From Candidatus Saccharibacteria bacterium (GTDB taxonomy: Bacteria > Patescibacteriota > Saccharimonadia > Saccharimonadales > Saccharimonadaceae): 64,000 bases of DNA. Position 1 is the stretch's first letter; every line of letters begins with the position of its first letter. Shown piece by piece: positions 15,063 through 23,154 of the stretch. The notes under the pieces were generated by a model. It saw nothing but the letters and a program-made list of their open reading frames with translations, did not search any database and was not told where the DNA came from. A program made the translations under genes and the position numbers. The stretch lies in NCBI GenBank assembly GCA_016789455.1, contig JAEUQU010000002.1, positions 930,001-994,000 of the forward strand, read 5' to 3'.

Positions 15063-15712
15063 CAAGCTAATTCGTTGGGCGTAGGCGGACGAGCATCCTT
15101 GATATAATGCTTCTCTACAGCCCCAAACTTCAAATAGTTCCTCCTTGCTCCTTCAAGGCTCAAATCACCATTTGGCCCGCCCCGCACTTCTTTGGGATTG
15201 TCATATTCGCCGTCATCTTCCCAAAGACAAACCGGGCAAATATCAAAGCTGCCGCGTTCAGAGATTGTTATGTTGCCACATACCAAGCAAGCCACGCCAG
15301 CAGGATGCTTAATTTTCTTACGGGTTTTTATGTAGTGATACGAGCCTGCTTTGTCCGTAAGAGTGCATTCCCATTTGCCGTCCACTCTGAAGCAAACTTC
15401 TTTGAATTTAAAGATTGGCGATCGATTGTAACCAACCCTTCCCATGAGCGCAGCTTTTGCCAGTTCTATATGGTACTCGAGATTTTCTTCTTCTGCCGTG
15501 TGCCAATGTCCACAGTCAACACCTTCAACTTCGAGTCCGACGAATGACCCGCCGCTATGCCACCAGTACAGCGCCACCGGCAGAGCGTTGCGGATACTGC
15601 TCGTGAATGCCCACTCCTCCCGATCCTCATTCTCAGAATAAGTCGCGATCACGTCCGGAATCACTTTCAATTCCAAATAGTAGCGCTTGAACATTTTCTC
15701 TTGCTCGCTCAT
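15062..15712 (-). CDS. CPCC-domain protein with extra N-terminal domain
   Basis: 216 residues from MSEQEKMFKRYYLELKV. The C-terminal third matches the cysteine-rich CPCC family: CLVCGNITISERGSFDICPVC then LWEDDGEYDN and GGPNGDLSLEGARRNYLKFGA. The N-terminal ~130 residues (IPDVIATYSENEDREEW, LPVALYWWHSGGSFVGLEV) are a separate unrecognised domain; most CPCC proteins are shorter. The longer in-frame upstream extension (to 15898) was rejected: it would overlap the divergent leucine-rich-repeat gene and lacks a start signal. A zinc-binding site from the four Cys is likely. Confidence 0.8.
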   Translation of the reverse strand: MSEQEKMFKRYYLELKVIPDVIATYSENEDREEWAFTSSIRNALPVALYWWHSGGSFVGLEVEGVDCGHWHTAEEENLEYHIELAKAALMGRVGYNRSPIFKFKEVCFRVDGKWECTLTDKAGSYHYIKTRKKIKHPAGVACLVCGNITISERGSFDICPVCLWEDDGEYDNPKEVRGGPNGDLSLEGARRNYLKFGAVEKHYIKDARPPTPNELA

Positions 15713-15797
15713 ACATACATCATACACTTCATAACGAACAAACCACCAACCCGCCACGTGAGCCACTAAGCCGTGAGAGTGGTTTATAGTAACAAGT

Positions 15798-16607
15798 ATG
15801 AAGTTCTTCAATCGCACACCAAAACTGAGAGTATTTATCGAAGATCTGGCGAAGCTCTCTCCTGATACCAAAAAGATACGCATCCACGGCAATGCCAAGA
15901 ACCTGGCATTTCTAGGAGAAATGCATCGTCTAGAGCGATTATCAGTCTACACCCTTAATCAAGCGCAACTAGAGCAGATCTGCTTGGTTGCCCGGCCAAA
16001 GTCACTGAGGCTGTACGAATTGCGGGCAACGGATTTGTCGCCACTCGCTCAACTATCAACCGTGGAGCAGTTAGAGCTGAACTGGAATACCAAAACCACC
16101 GAGTTGTGGGACATGCGCGACAACCTTAGGCTGATCAAGCTGAGTATCAATGACTTTTCTAAACTGCATGATATAGCGGCACTTAGTGACGCTACGCAGC
16201 TGACCGAGCTGTCCCTGACTGGTGGCATCTGGAATAAGCTTAAGTTACGATCTCTTGAGCCACTCAGTGCCTTGACATCACTGCGGAAGTTATGTTTGGC
16301 CAACCTCAGCGTCGCGCAGGGTGGCCTTAAGCCTTTGGCTAACCTTTCCAGGCTTGAAGAACTGGACCTATCAAGACAGTTTGATACCGAAGAGTATGCT
16401 CGTCTATCAGTTGCGCTGCCCAATACGCGTTGCGAGTATTTTGCGCCTTACGTATCCGTAAAAGGGGTCTTCCCTAATGCGGACGTTCAGGTTGTTGGTA
16501 GAGGAAAGCCATTATTGCATTCAAAACGGGATGCCGAGCGGCTGGCAAAATATTCGAAGCGGTTTGCGGAGATGCAGGAGAGGTTTAGAAATAAACACAA
16601 AATTTAG
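15798..16607 (+). CDS. Leucine-rich-repeat protein
   Basis: 269 residues. About six irregular LRR units are visible, each with LxxLxLxxL-type spacing (MHRLERLSVYTL, STVEQLELNWNT, NLRLIKLSINDF, ATQLTELSLTGG, LTSLRKLCLANL, LSRLEELDLS). The C-terminal ~60 residues are basic and helical (KRDAERLAKYSKRFAEMQERF). No signal peptide, so it is likely a cytoplasmic protein-interaction scaffold. The ATG lies 7 nt from TATAGT (15785-15790), consistent with a leaderless mRNA. Divergent from the CPCC gene. Confidence 0.78.
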   Translation: MKFFNRTPKLRVFIEDLAKLSPDTKKIRIHGNAKNLAFLGEMHRLERLSVYTLNQAQLEQICLVARPKSLRLYELRATDLSPLAQLSTVEQLELNWNTKTTELWDMRDNLRLIKLSINDFSKLHDIAALSDATQLTELSLTGGIWNKLKLRSLEPLSALTSLRKLCLANLSVAQGGLKPLANLSRLEELDLSRQFDTEEYARLSVALPNTRCEYFAPYVSVKGVFPNADVQVVGRGKPLLHSKRDAERLAKYSKRFAEMQERFRNKHKI

Positions 16608-16645
16608 AATCATAGGGTTTCGCTAAAGAATTTTGCGATTTTGCA

Positions 16646-16663
16646 TGGCGGGCCCGACCGGAT
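16646..16663. repeat. Left attachment site (tRNA-Asp 3'-end duplication)
   Basis: 18 bp identical to 26189-26206. Directly to its right the sequence diverges from tRNA (AATTCGCCCGC instead of TCGAACCGGCG), so this is the outer boundary of the element. Confidence 0.8.
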
Positions 16664-16679
16664 AATTCGCCCGCTTGGC

Positions 16680-16870
16680 TCGCTCATGCTAACCATGCCA
16701 ACACTGGTTGGCATGGCAGCGCCCGTACCGGCGATGATGCGCCTGGCGGCACATTGATCGCCGGTTCGGATCCGGGCGGTGCACGGCGGATAGAATCAAA
16801 AAATCACCCGTTGGGGTGATTTTGCGATTCTATATGGCGGGCCGTAGCGGAGGAAGTTTGGAACTATTAT
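16680..16870. repeat. Long direct repeat flanking the AlbA_2 gene, copy 1
   Basis: Shared with 18215-18357. Contains a stem-loop built on CCATGCCAAC / GTTGGCATGG, the block GCGCCCGTACCGGCGATGAT, a T-arm-like CGGTTCGGATCCGG, and the 36-bp motif at 16835-16870 (starts TGGCGGGCCG, ends GGAACTATTAT). It has an extra ~48 bp relative to copy 2 that includes a terminator. It is adjacent to the left attachment site. Confidence 0.75.
16797..16824. terminator. Bidirectional hairpin terminator near the left end of the element
   Basis: AATCACCC / GGGTGATT stem, loop GTTG, with A-run before and T-run after, usable in both directions. Confidence 0.75.
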
Positions 16871-16899
16871 GCCGTGTCAGCGGCTGCTAGAATATAGAC

Positions 16900-18183
16900 A
16901 TGAATATCCTTACTATGCCATTTCATAGCATTACATTCGAAAATGTTGTTGCCTTCTGTAAAACTGGGGCCTTAGAGTCATTCAATTTAGACTATAAGAA
17001 GAATATGACGGGCAGCTTGTCGAAGCATTTTGCCACATTCTCCAATACATTTGGTGGCTTAATAATTATTGGCGTTGAGGAAGATAGTACCGGAAGGCCC
17101 AGCACATACGATGGAATTGTTTTTGACGCCAAGTTGATTGATCAAATACACCAGCATGCGTCGAACGTCGATCCTTTTCCTCGCTACAGTGTTCGAGCAA
17201 CCGATGAAGTGAAAGGCAAGGTCTTTATTTTGATAAAGATTGCGGAAGGCGATCAGCCTCCATACATGCCAACCAACGACTTAACTATTAAGATGCGCAC
17301 TGGCAACGTTAGTACGCCCTTGCGTAATCCTGACTCTCGAGAGCTTGAGAAACTTTATGAAAAACGAGCAAAAGCACCACAGGCTCGCGCAAACGCATTA
17401 GATTTATCGTACGAAGTTTACCGGGCAGCATTACGTCCAAAGGCAGAGAAACGACACGCGGAAAAATCTTCGGCATTTGCCCTGCCACTCTCGCCGTACG
17501 ATATTGACGTAGACGTGCCGTATAGGATTTCAATTTTACCCGTGGCGCCCGCAGACCCCATTATCGATTACCGGATGATCAAAGCCCGCATGGATGACTA
17601 CCAGGTGCAAAGTAGGTACGATGACGACTTTCCTAGACACCCTTTGGAAACCATCCCCCGAGGAATTATGTTCTCAAGCACGGACGAGTCTATTTTAAAT
17701 TTTGAGTACGGTACTGTTTTAGACAATGGCTTAATAGATAACATTATAAATGTACTTTATATCGACCCGAAGGACGACAGCCAACAGCTGTGGATGACCC
17801 ACCTCACCAGGCCCCTAATTCGCCAGCTTGAGGTAGCCAGGAAGTTCTATAATCTGGCGGGATTTAATGGACTACTTAACTGCAGACTTACACTTGATAA
17901 TGCAAAAGGACTAACAGTGTATCCGCTTGCGCCAAGCGGTTGGCCCGCGAGTAATTACGGGCGCAAACGTAAGTTAGAAAAAATAGACTCATATGAATGG
18001 GAGCTTCCAGAGCTCGACACATTTAAGCTGAGTGACAAAGCGGCATTAATTTCTAAAGTCACAGAGTTAATAGAGCAATTCTACTGGGACTTTGGCATGG
18101 AAGCGCCACATAGTGAGATGATTAAGGCATACTTTGATGAGCTAGGGTGGAGCATCCCCAGCCCAGCTGAAGATAGGGGCTAA
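16900..18183 (+). CDS. AlbA_2 (Schlafen-type) domain protein, likely defence cargo
   Basis: 427 residues. The N-terminal ~140 residues match the AlbA_2 domain: E..xFNLDYKKNMTG, a helix SKHFATFSNTFGG and LIIIGVEEDSTGRP, the usual E-x-KK...ANTxGGxLxIGV signature. The C-terminal ~280 residues are an unrecognised domain (LPLSPYDIDVDVPYRISIL, WELPELDTFKLSDK). AlbA_2 proteins bind or cleave nucleic acid and occur in several antiphage systems. TAGAAT (16888-16893) is 6 nt before the ATG, so probably leaderless. The gene is bracketed by the 16680/18215 direct repeats, so it could move or be swapped as a cassette. Confidence 0.82.
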   Translation: MNILTMPFHSITFENVVAFCKTGALESFNLDYKKNMTGSLSKHFATFSNTFGGLIIIGVEEDSTGRPSTYDGIVFDAKLIDQIHQHASNVDPFPRYSVRATDEVKGKVFILIKIAEGDQPPYMPTNDLTIKMRTGNVSTPLRNPDSRELEKLYEKRAKAPQARANALDLSYEVYRAALRPKAEKRHAEKSSAFALPLSPYDIDVDVPYRISILPVAPADPIIDYRMIKARMDDYQVQSRYDDDFPRHPLETIPRGIMFSSTDESILNFEYGTVLDNGLIDNIINVLYIDPKDDSQQLWMTHLTRPLIRQLEVARKFYNLAGFNGLLNCRLTLDNAKGLTVYPLAPSGWPASNYGRKRKLEKIDSYEWELPELDTFKLSDKAALISKVTELIEQFYWDFGMEAPHSEMIKAYFDELGWSIPSPAEDRG

Positions 18184-18214
18184 ATTAGAGCGCAGGAGAG
18201 TTTACTTGTGTTGT

Positions 18215-18357
18215 TCGCTCATGCTAACCATGTCAACGCTGGTTAGCATGGCAGCGCCCGTACCGGCGATGATGCGCCTTCGGCACATTCATTGTCGGTT
18301 CAAAGCCGGACGAATTCTATATGGCGAGCCGTGGCGAAGGAAGTCTGTAACTATTAT
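18215..18357. repeat. Long direct repeat flanking the AlbA_2 gene, copy 2
   Basis: Same order of blocks as 16680-16870 but without the terminator segment. Contains the stem ATGCTAACC / GGTTAGCAT and the 36-bp motif (18322-18357; 31/36 identical to the copy at 16835). Lacks the 18-bp tRNA core. Confidence 0.75.
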
Positions 18358-18413
18358 TTTACAGCATAATGTACATGCTTGCTGATACGCCACCTTCAGC
18401 TTAAAATCAGCAC

Positions 18414-19391
18414 ATGAATGACCTTCTCGGCGCCTTAAGCCCTTCAGATGTTTTGAGGGCTATAGCAATCGCTCTACTTGGCCTGACCGCTTTGCTGGCG
18501 TTTTTGGCAGGTCTACTGGCCGGTGTACTCGGTAAAGATCGCGAACATCGTCTTTTCAAAATATCCGGCGGCACAATGATCCTGATGGTTGCAGTCGTCG
18601 CGAACCATGAGAGCGTGTACCTCACCGGTCTGTTCATAGGCGGACTTCTCATTGCTAGCGAAAACTTCATGCTTTTCTTAGCAGCTGTTCTTAACTCCAA
18701 TCACGAGGGAGTTAGCAAGATTGCTTATAACTGGCGAAAAATGAGCCAAGACAACGTGCGCGCCCGTCAGGAACTTGAAGCGGAGCGTGCCGCAGGCGAT
18801 GAGGACAAGGACGACCAGGACTCGGACGACGATGCAAGTGACGGCGGTGGTGGTGACGATAACGGACAACTCACCGACGAAAACGCCGACTCCGGCAAGC
18901 GCGACACCCCTGCTCAATCTACCCCTCGCACCGTTACACCGAAAAGCATTGACGAGGTTGAAAAGCTCGTCTTGGTTGAGCTGCACAGACAAATCGATCC
19001 GCAGAGCCAGTTCATTGAGCAGCATGTGCAGGTTGAGAATAGAAATGGGCCAGTTCAGTACGACGCCGTAATTATTGAGAACGAAACAAACAAAATTATC
19101 CTAGCCGTTGAGGTCAAATTCCAGACAGTAATTAACCCGTCTAGAGTTGAGCGCACCCTTGAGTTAATAGCGCAAAAGTACTTAACGCCAGACTATCCAA
19201 TTCTTATTGTCTTCGTATTTAGCAGATACGCGCACTCTGAAGCACGGCAACTTCTTGATATTAAAGAGAAGTTTAACCAGCAGTACCCAAGCAGTGGTGT
19301 GTCATTCTATACGCTAGACAAAGGTCACCTTAAATCAATTAATAAGACCGATATGAAGCGTCTTTTGCCGTCTACCCTGTACGGGTGGTAG
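18414..19391 (+). CDS. Membrane-anchored PD-(D/E)XK nuclease-like protein
   Basis: 325 residues. Two or three transmembrane segments in the first ~95 residues (AIAIALLGLTALLAFLAGLL, GGTMILMVAVVANHESVYL, GLFIGGLLIASENFML), then a very acidic linker of Asp/Gly-rich residues, then a ~140-residue C-terminal domain. The latter has the restriction-endonuclease-like pattern: YDAVIIENE (D), a strand IILAVEVKF (E-x-K) and a helix RVERTLELIAQKY, then YPILIVFVFSRY. Membrane-tethered nucleases of this kind appear in antiphage systems; catalysis is inferred. TAAAAT (18402-18407) is 6 nt before the ATG (leaderless). Confidence 0.72.
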   Translation: MNDLLGALSPSDVLRAIAIALLGLTALLAFLAGLLAGVLGKDREHRLFKISGGTMILMVAVVANHESVYLTGLFIGGLLIASENFMLFLAAVLNSNHEGVSKIAYNWRKMSQDNVRARQELEAERAAGDEDKDDQDSDDDASDGGGGDDNGQLTDENADSGKRDTPAQSTPRTVTPKSIDEVEKLVLVELHRQIDPQSQFIEQHVQVENRNGPVQYDAVIIENETNKIILAVEVKFQTVINPSRVERTLELIAQKYLTPDYPILIVFVFSRYAHSEARQLLDIKEKFNQQYPSSGVSFYTLDKGHLKSINKTDMKRLLPSTLYGW

Positions 19392-19623
19392 TTACATGCT
19401 ACAATCGGAGCGTTTCGTCTTTGGTGGAATGGATACATAGCCCCTTAGACTACTTGCCATAGTCAGCGTTGCCAGGACGGCAAAGTTTGCATCTAACATG
19501 GTGGACGCAACCAGATGTATGATTATCGTATACGCTTTCACCAACCTTGCCGATGCTAGTCAGCAGACAGCACCCGAACTCACTTAAGCGGTTGGATGGA
19601 TTTCAAAAACTACTTAGATTAAT

Positions 19624-20142
19624 ATGGCATACATGACAACTGAACCACTCAACTTACTGGTAGGCGCGCTGGGTGGCGCTGTGGTAACAAGCATTTTAGG
19701 CCCATACTTAATGCAATCAAAGGATAGACGCACAGCAAGAGCAAAAGCGCTCAACGCGATGCTGGAAGTAGAAGCGAATCGCTGGCACCCAGTTGGATAC
19801 GATACATTTAAATTAAAGGTAATTAAGCTAAGGGCAGCCGCCTTAATCGCCACTACAGATCGTGAACTTGTCGAATCATACATCTATATATCGGCAGTTG
19901 CCCATAACTACAGCTGTTCACCAGATAATGAGTTTAATGATGATGAACATAGTGGAGGCATTCCCGTAGAACTTGCAGCCGCCGCAAGAGAAGCTGGCGA
20001 GCATTTAACCAAAGTACTCTGGTATCCGGTGCGGACAGCTCCATTACTGTTTTACCTTAAACGAAAGCTAAATAGACGGCTTGCCGCAACGCGCAACGCG
20101 CTCAAAGATGACAATATTGTAACTTGGGGAGTTAAAGTCTAA
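19624..20142 (+). CDS. Hypothetical protein with one N-terminal membrane segment
   Basis: 172 residues. Hydrophobic stretch near residues 8-28 (LNLLVGALGGAVVTSILGPYL), then a mostly helical, charged cytoplasmic region (KDRRTARAKALNAMLEVEANR; LAAAAREAGEHLTKVLW). No family recognised. Its stop overlaps by 4 bp the end of the convergent AbiTii gene. The 231-bp gap upstream (19392-19623) holds a GACTA/TAGTC hairpin and a GTTGCC/GGCAA hairpin but no gene I can support. Start could also be the second ATG at codon 4. Confidence 0.62.
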   Translation: MAYMTTEPLNLLVGALGGAVVTSILGPYLMQSKDRRTARAKALNAMLEVEANRWHPVGYDTFKLKVIKLRAAALIATTDRELVESYIYISAVAHNYSCSPDNEFNDDEHSGGIPVELAAAAREAGEHLTKVLWYPVRTAPLLFYLKRKLNRRLAATRNALKDDNIVTWGVKV

Positions 20143-21110
20143 CTTAGCCCAAAGTATTTCATTATTGCTTCCGCCAATAGTGATCCAGAAGCATTAGTTA
20201 CTACTGAACCTCCGCCCTCGCCTGCCTTGCGCATCATCCTCCATAGCCATTCTTGTACGGCGGCGCCGGGACGTTTTCCTTGTTTCTCATCTTCGCCCAC
20301 GGCTTTTTCAAGTTCGTCAATTTGTACAGCAGCTAGTCCTTGGCTAGTCAAATAAGACCGTAAGCTTGCAAAATCTCCAGGCTGAATCATATCGACCGAC
20401 TGATGCACATCGGCTGAATTCGCGACCGCCACATTTGCAGCATTGCCATAAATGGTAGTATGAAATATTTGAGTCACCGTTTTATTGGATGGACTCTCAA
20501 TATATTCTGGTGCCTGCAAGGTTCCTGCACCCAAGTTTAGCTCCGCCTCAATGCTAATCACAAAGTCTAGAACTCTAGTCCTTACACTTTCAGCCACGCC
20601 ATGAAGCAAAGTGCGGTCAATCACCTTGGCCGCAGAACCTAGCACCATGCCCTCGAACATTTCTTTTCTTTGGTAGTAAGCAATAGCATTTCCATTCCAG
20701 GGCATACGAAGCATATTATCTTCGTTTGTCATGCTTGCACCAAGCTTTTCCAGCTCGGCAATAGGTTGCAGGAGCCTGATGCTGAAAAGGTTAGATATAT
20801 GATCAGTGTCAATTAAAAATTTTGGTATTGGTGCGTTTGTTAAACGACTACCCCCGTAACCAAAGAAGTTTCCCAGCACGTGCGCGTTAATAATTCTGTA
20901 TTCAGGAAGGTTTTCATCATTTTTATAGCCACCCGCTTCTGATCTTGCCCAGGAAAGCAGCTCCTCGTTACCTATCTTCGCTGCAAGCCTCATACACAGC
21001 CTTATCATTTCACCCACTGAGGACTTGCCGTCCGTGGCGCTCTCGCTAATGCGATTAAGAAGCCTAATCACTTCAGGGCCAGGTAGTCGTTTCTTCGCCT
21101 TTTTAAACAC
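20139..21110 (-). CDS. AbiTii-domain protein (abortive infection-like)
   Basis: 323 residues. The N-terminal ~100 residues fit the AbiTii domain: EVIRLLNRISESATDGKSS, MIRLCMRLAAKIGNEELLS, WARSEAGGYKNDENLPEYR. The central region is unassigned; the C-terminal part contains IQPGDFASLRSYLTSQGL and a WLWRMMRKAGEGGGSVV segment seen in AbiTii-associated proteins. Start is GTG with AAGGAGGCGATA before it. Lies between the nuclease-like and LexA genes in the mobile element, on the opposite strand. Role in phage defence is inferred from the family. Confidence 0.78.
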   Translation of the reverse strand: MFKKAKKRLPGPEVIRLLNRISESATDGKSSVGEMIRLCMRLAAKIGNEELLSWARSEAGGYKNDENLPEYRIINAHVLGNFFGYGGSRLTNAPIPKFLIDTDHISNLFSIRLLQPIAELEKLGASMTNEDNMLRMPWNGNAIAYYQRKEMFEGMVLGSAAKVIDRTLLHGVAESVRTRVLDFVISIEAELNLGAGTLQAPEYIESPSNKTVTQIFHTTIYGNAANVAVANSADVHQSVDMIQPGDFASLRSYLTSQGLAAVQIDELEKAVGEDEKQGKRPGAAVQEWLWRMMRKAGEGGGSVVTNASGSLLAEAIMKYFGLS

Positions 21111-21201
21111 TATCGCCTCCTTGTAGTCAACGTCAGTATGCCGTTCCTATATCCCGTTTAGCCCGAACTTGCCTCGTGGTCGACGTATGCGGTTATTACC
21201 C

Positions 21202-21240
21202 TTGCGTCACCAGCTATACATGCTGTATAATACTGTATAG
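21202..21240 (+). promoter_or_regulatory. LexA-like gene promoter with palindromic operator
   Basis: -10 TATAAT (21226-21231), weak -35 TTGCGT (21202-21207, 18-bp spacer). CTATACA (21214-21220) and TGTATAG (21234-21240) form an inverted repeat around the -10, a good self-repression site. The GTG start falls 8 nt past the -10, so the transcript is probably leaderless. Confidence 0.7.
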
Positions 21241-21878
21241 TGATCGATCATACAACTAGCCTGAATACTACCGAACAGTCCGCCTTCCGATATATACGTA
21301 ATCGGTTACTTAGAGGCGAAGGCTCACCATCGGTAAGAGAAGTTATGCGGCACATCAAAAAGAGCTCGCCGCGCTCCGCAGATTTAATTATCAATAAGCT
21401 GATCGCCAAGGACCTGTTGCAGCGCAAAGACAGCGGCCAGCTCCAGCTCGTCAAGGATGTCTTCGCCAGCCAGGAGCACGCCAGTACCGTTAGTCTGCCC
21501 ATTGTTGGTACGGTTGCGGCCGGTAGCCCCATCCTAGCGGAGCAGAACATTGATGCATATGTGTCGGTAGATGAGCGACTACTTGCAAAGGCCAAGGGCG
21601 CCAAGTGTTTCTTGCTTCGAGTCAGTGGGGACTCAATGGACAAGCGCGGCATTATGAACGGTGACCTCGCCATTGTGAGGCAGCAGCAGATCGCCAACGC
21701 CGGAGATAACATCGTAGCACTTATCGACGACAGCGCCACCATCAAAGAGCTCACCTTCGCAGAGGACAAGGTCGTACTCAAGCCCCACTCAACCAACGCA
21801 AGCATACGCCCCATCATCCTGCAGGAAGACTTCCTGATACAAGGGATTGTCATTGGCACCCTGCCCGATCCAACTTAG
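21240..21878 (+). CDS. lexA-like: LexA/S24-family repressor of the mobile element
   Basis: 212 residues. N-terminal winged HTH (AFRYIRNRLLRGEGSPSVREV, SADLIINKLIAKDLLQRKD). C-terminal S24 peptidase with the cleavage pair Ala-Gly in VGTVAAGSPILAE, nucleophile Ser in RVSGDSMDKRGI and general-base Lys in SATIKELTF. All residues for self-cleavage are present. Its position in the element suggests that DNA damage controls excision, as for CI/LexA in prophages and islands, although a captured chromosomal LexA is possible. An operator of CTATACA...TGTATAG type overlaps its promoter. Confidence 0.92.
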   Translation: MIDHTTSLNTTEQSAFRYIRNRLLRGEGSPSVREVMRHIKKSSPRSADLIINKLIAKDLLQRKDSGQLQLVKDVFASQEHASTVSLPIVGTVAAGSPILAEQNIDAYVSVDERLLAKAKGAKCFLLRVSGDSMDKRGIMNGDLAIVRQQQIANAGDNIVALIDDSATIKELTFAEDKVVLKPHSTNASIRPIILQEDFLIQGIVIGTLPDPT

Positions 21879-21989
21879 CCCTGAACTCCCTGACGGTACT
21901 CCATGCGAGTACCGGACTGGGCGCTTAGGCACTTACGCACCCGAACCTTAACAATCTTTAATTGGCGCTTAGCGCCAGGAACTAACACT

Positions 21990-22160
21990 ATGGCTAGATT
22001 TGAACACTTTAAAGCAACCAACGGCTTATGGTATTGGCGGCTCAAAGATGGCAATAACCGTATTATCGCGGACGGTGGCGAAGGCTACAGCTCCGAGGAC
22101 TCAGTGCGGCGAGCTGTCAACAATGTGAGCAGCACGGTAGTTAGTCTCTACGGCCGGTAA
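21990..22160 (+). CDS. DUF1508 (YegP-like) small protein
   Basis: 56 residues from MARFEHFKATNGLWYWRLK, after AGGA at a reasonable distance. One DUF1508 unit: F-x-x-Y/W-x-W-R-L-K, GNNRIIADGGEGYSS, then EDSVRRAVNNVSS. E. coli YegP carries two such units; single-unit copies are common. An upstream in-frame ATG (21903) is ignored because the extra 29 residues do not resemble the family. Likely co-transcribed with the LexA-like gene (gap 111 bp). Role unknown. Confidence 0.85.
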   Translation: MARFEHFKATNGLWYWRLKDGNNRIIADGGEGYSSEDSVRRAVNNVSSTVVSLYGR

Positions 22161-22221
22161 CGGCAACATTTGTTAGATTTGTATAATCCCAGTGTCGGCA
22201 TTGTACGCGTCTAATACGAAC

Positions 22222-22252
22222 AAACCCACCTGTTTGCGCAGGTGGGTTTTTG
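22222..22252. terminator. Terminator after the lexA-like/DUF1508 genes
   Basis: AAACCCACCTG / CAGGTGGGTTT stem with loop TTTGCG, then TTTTTGG. Works in both directions. A 14-bp palindrome TAGAAACGTTTCTA follows at 22258-22271. Confidence 0.88.
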
Positions 22253-22350
22253 GATAGTAGAAACGTTTCTAACTCGTACTATACATTTTTCTACATTAGT
22301 ACGCAAGCATAAGCATCATCATATTGCCCACGGGCGCCGTAGTGAAAACC

Positions 22351-22689
22351 CTACAGGTTTAGTGCTCTGAGAATCAACATTGCACCAATAGCTAGCGCCG
22401 GTATCCATAGCACCGATAGTAGCGTCGTGAGCGTAAATAGTATTAAAACGCCAATGCTATTGGTTTTTGGAACAATTTGGTGTTTTTTGTGCTTTAGCCA
22501 GTAGGTTGGTATTGATGCGAAAGATGCCAAGAATACTCCGGGCAGCACAAGCAACACCGTTGCCCAGCTCCATATATTTCCTGTTGCAAAGTTATAAATA
22601 CCGCCAACTAACAGCCACACAGTAATGGCATTTCCCGAGTGGGCGCTGGCGGCTTTTTCGTAGCCTTCTTGTTCGTGCATGGCTGTCAT
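22351..22689 (-). CDS. Small membrane protein
   Basis: 112 residues from MTAMHEQEGYEKAASAHSGN. About three transmembrane segments (AITVWLLVGGIYNFATG, WSWATVLLVLPGVFLASFA, VLILFTLTTLLSVLWIPALAI). Starts 1 nt after the stop of the upstream gene, so translation is probably coupled. Function unknown. Confidence 0.65.
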   Translation of the reverse strand: MTAMHEQEGYEKAASAHSGNAITVWLLVGGIYNFATGNIWSWATVLLVLPGVFLASFASIPTYWLKHKKHQIVPKTNSIGVLILFTLTTLLSVLWIPALAIGAMLILRALNL

Positions 22690-22690
22690 G

Positions 22691-22912
22691 CTATAACTTA
22701 ACCTTTGCATCAACAATTAGCTTTGCAACATAATGCGCTGACGCACCAAAAACTAGCGCCAGCACAAAAGTCTCAATCCAGCCCGTAAAAGTCCTACCTA
22801 CATATATCCCCACCACGCTGCCCAAAGCAAACGCCAAGCCAGTATAGTGGTTCATGATTCTATCTTTGCGCTCTGCTGGCGTTTCTTTTGCAGTATTCGT
22901 CTTACTAGTCAT
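22691..22912 (-). CDS. Small membrane protein
   Basis: 73 residues from MTSKTNTAKETPAERKDRIM, with two transmembrane segments (HYTGLAFALGSVVGIYVG, IETFVLALVFGASAHYVAKL). The longer ATG 11 codons upstream is possible but lacks a ribosome-binding site. Pairs with the next gene on the minus strand. Function unknown. Confidence 0.62.
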   Translation of the reverse strand: MTSKTNTAKETPAERKDRIMNHYTGLAFALGSVVGIYVGRTFTGWIETFVLALVFGASAHYVAKLIVDAKVKL

Positions 22913-23001
22913 ATTTAGTCTCCCATTGGCAATATTGGGCGGCAAACAAAAAGCTCACCGCCAGCGATAACCGAAGTCACCCGATACCGTTTCCAGTACC
23001 G

Positions 23002-23052
23002 ACCATTAGGAATAGTGCTCTGACGATGAGCTTGTTATTCCTAATGGTTTTT
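23002..23052 (+). terminator. Long inverted repeat, terminator-like
   Basis: Perfect 13-bp arms ACCATTAGGAATA (23002-23014) and TATTCCTAATGGT (23036-23048), 21-nt loop, then TTTTATG. Probably insulates the packaging-like gene downstream from upstream transcription. Confidence 0.6.
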
Positions 23053-23154
23053 ATGACCATGCCCCTACTAAGTAGAGGTTTAGGCCAACGTCGTCTGAAC
23101 GACTTGCTTTGGACTATACAATATTTTATAATAAATTACAAGCATAAGGACTTA

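Noticed and set aside
15713-15898. N-terminal extension of the CPCC protein
   Set aside because: It is antisense to the start of the leucine-rich-repeat gene and the family begins after MSEQEK.
16646-16670. A complete second tRNA-Asp
   Set aside because: Only the 3'-most 18 bp match; the rest of the tRNA is missing, so it is an attachment-site duplication.
19401-19600. A tRNA-Leu- or Ala-like gene (TGGTGGAATGGATACATA, a GACTA-7nt-TAGTC stem) in the gap before 19624
   Set aside because: No acceptor stem pairs and there is no TTCRANY T-loop; a degenerate tRNA or chance similarity. I therefore leave the gap unannotated.
23026-23154. Longer start for the terminase-like gene
   Set aside because: Lies within the inverted-repeat terminator and promoter; a ribosome-binding site and TATAAT support ATG 23155.
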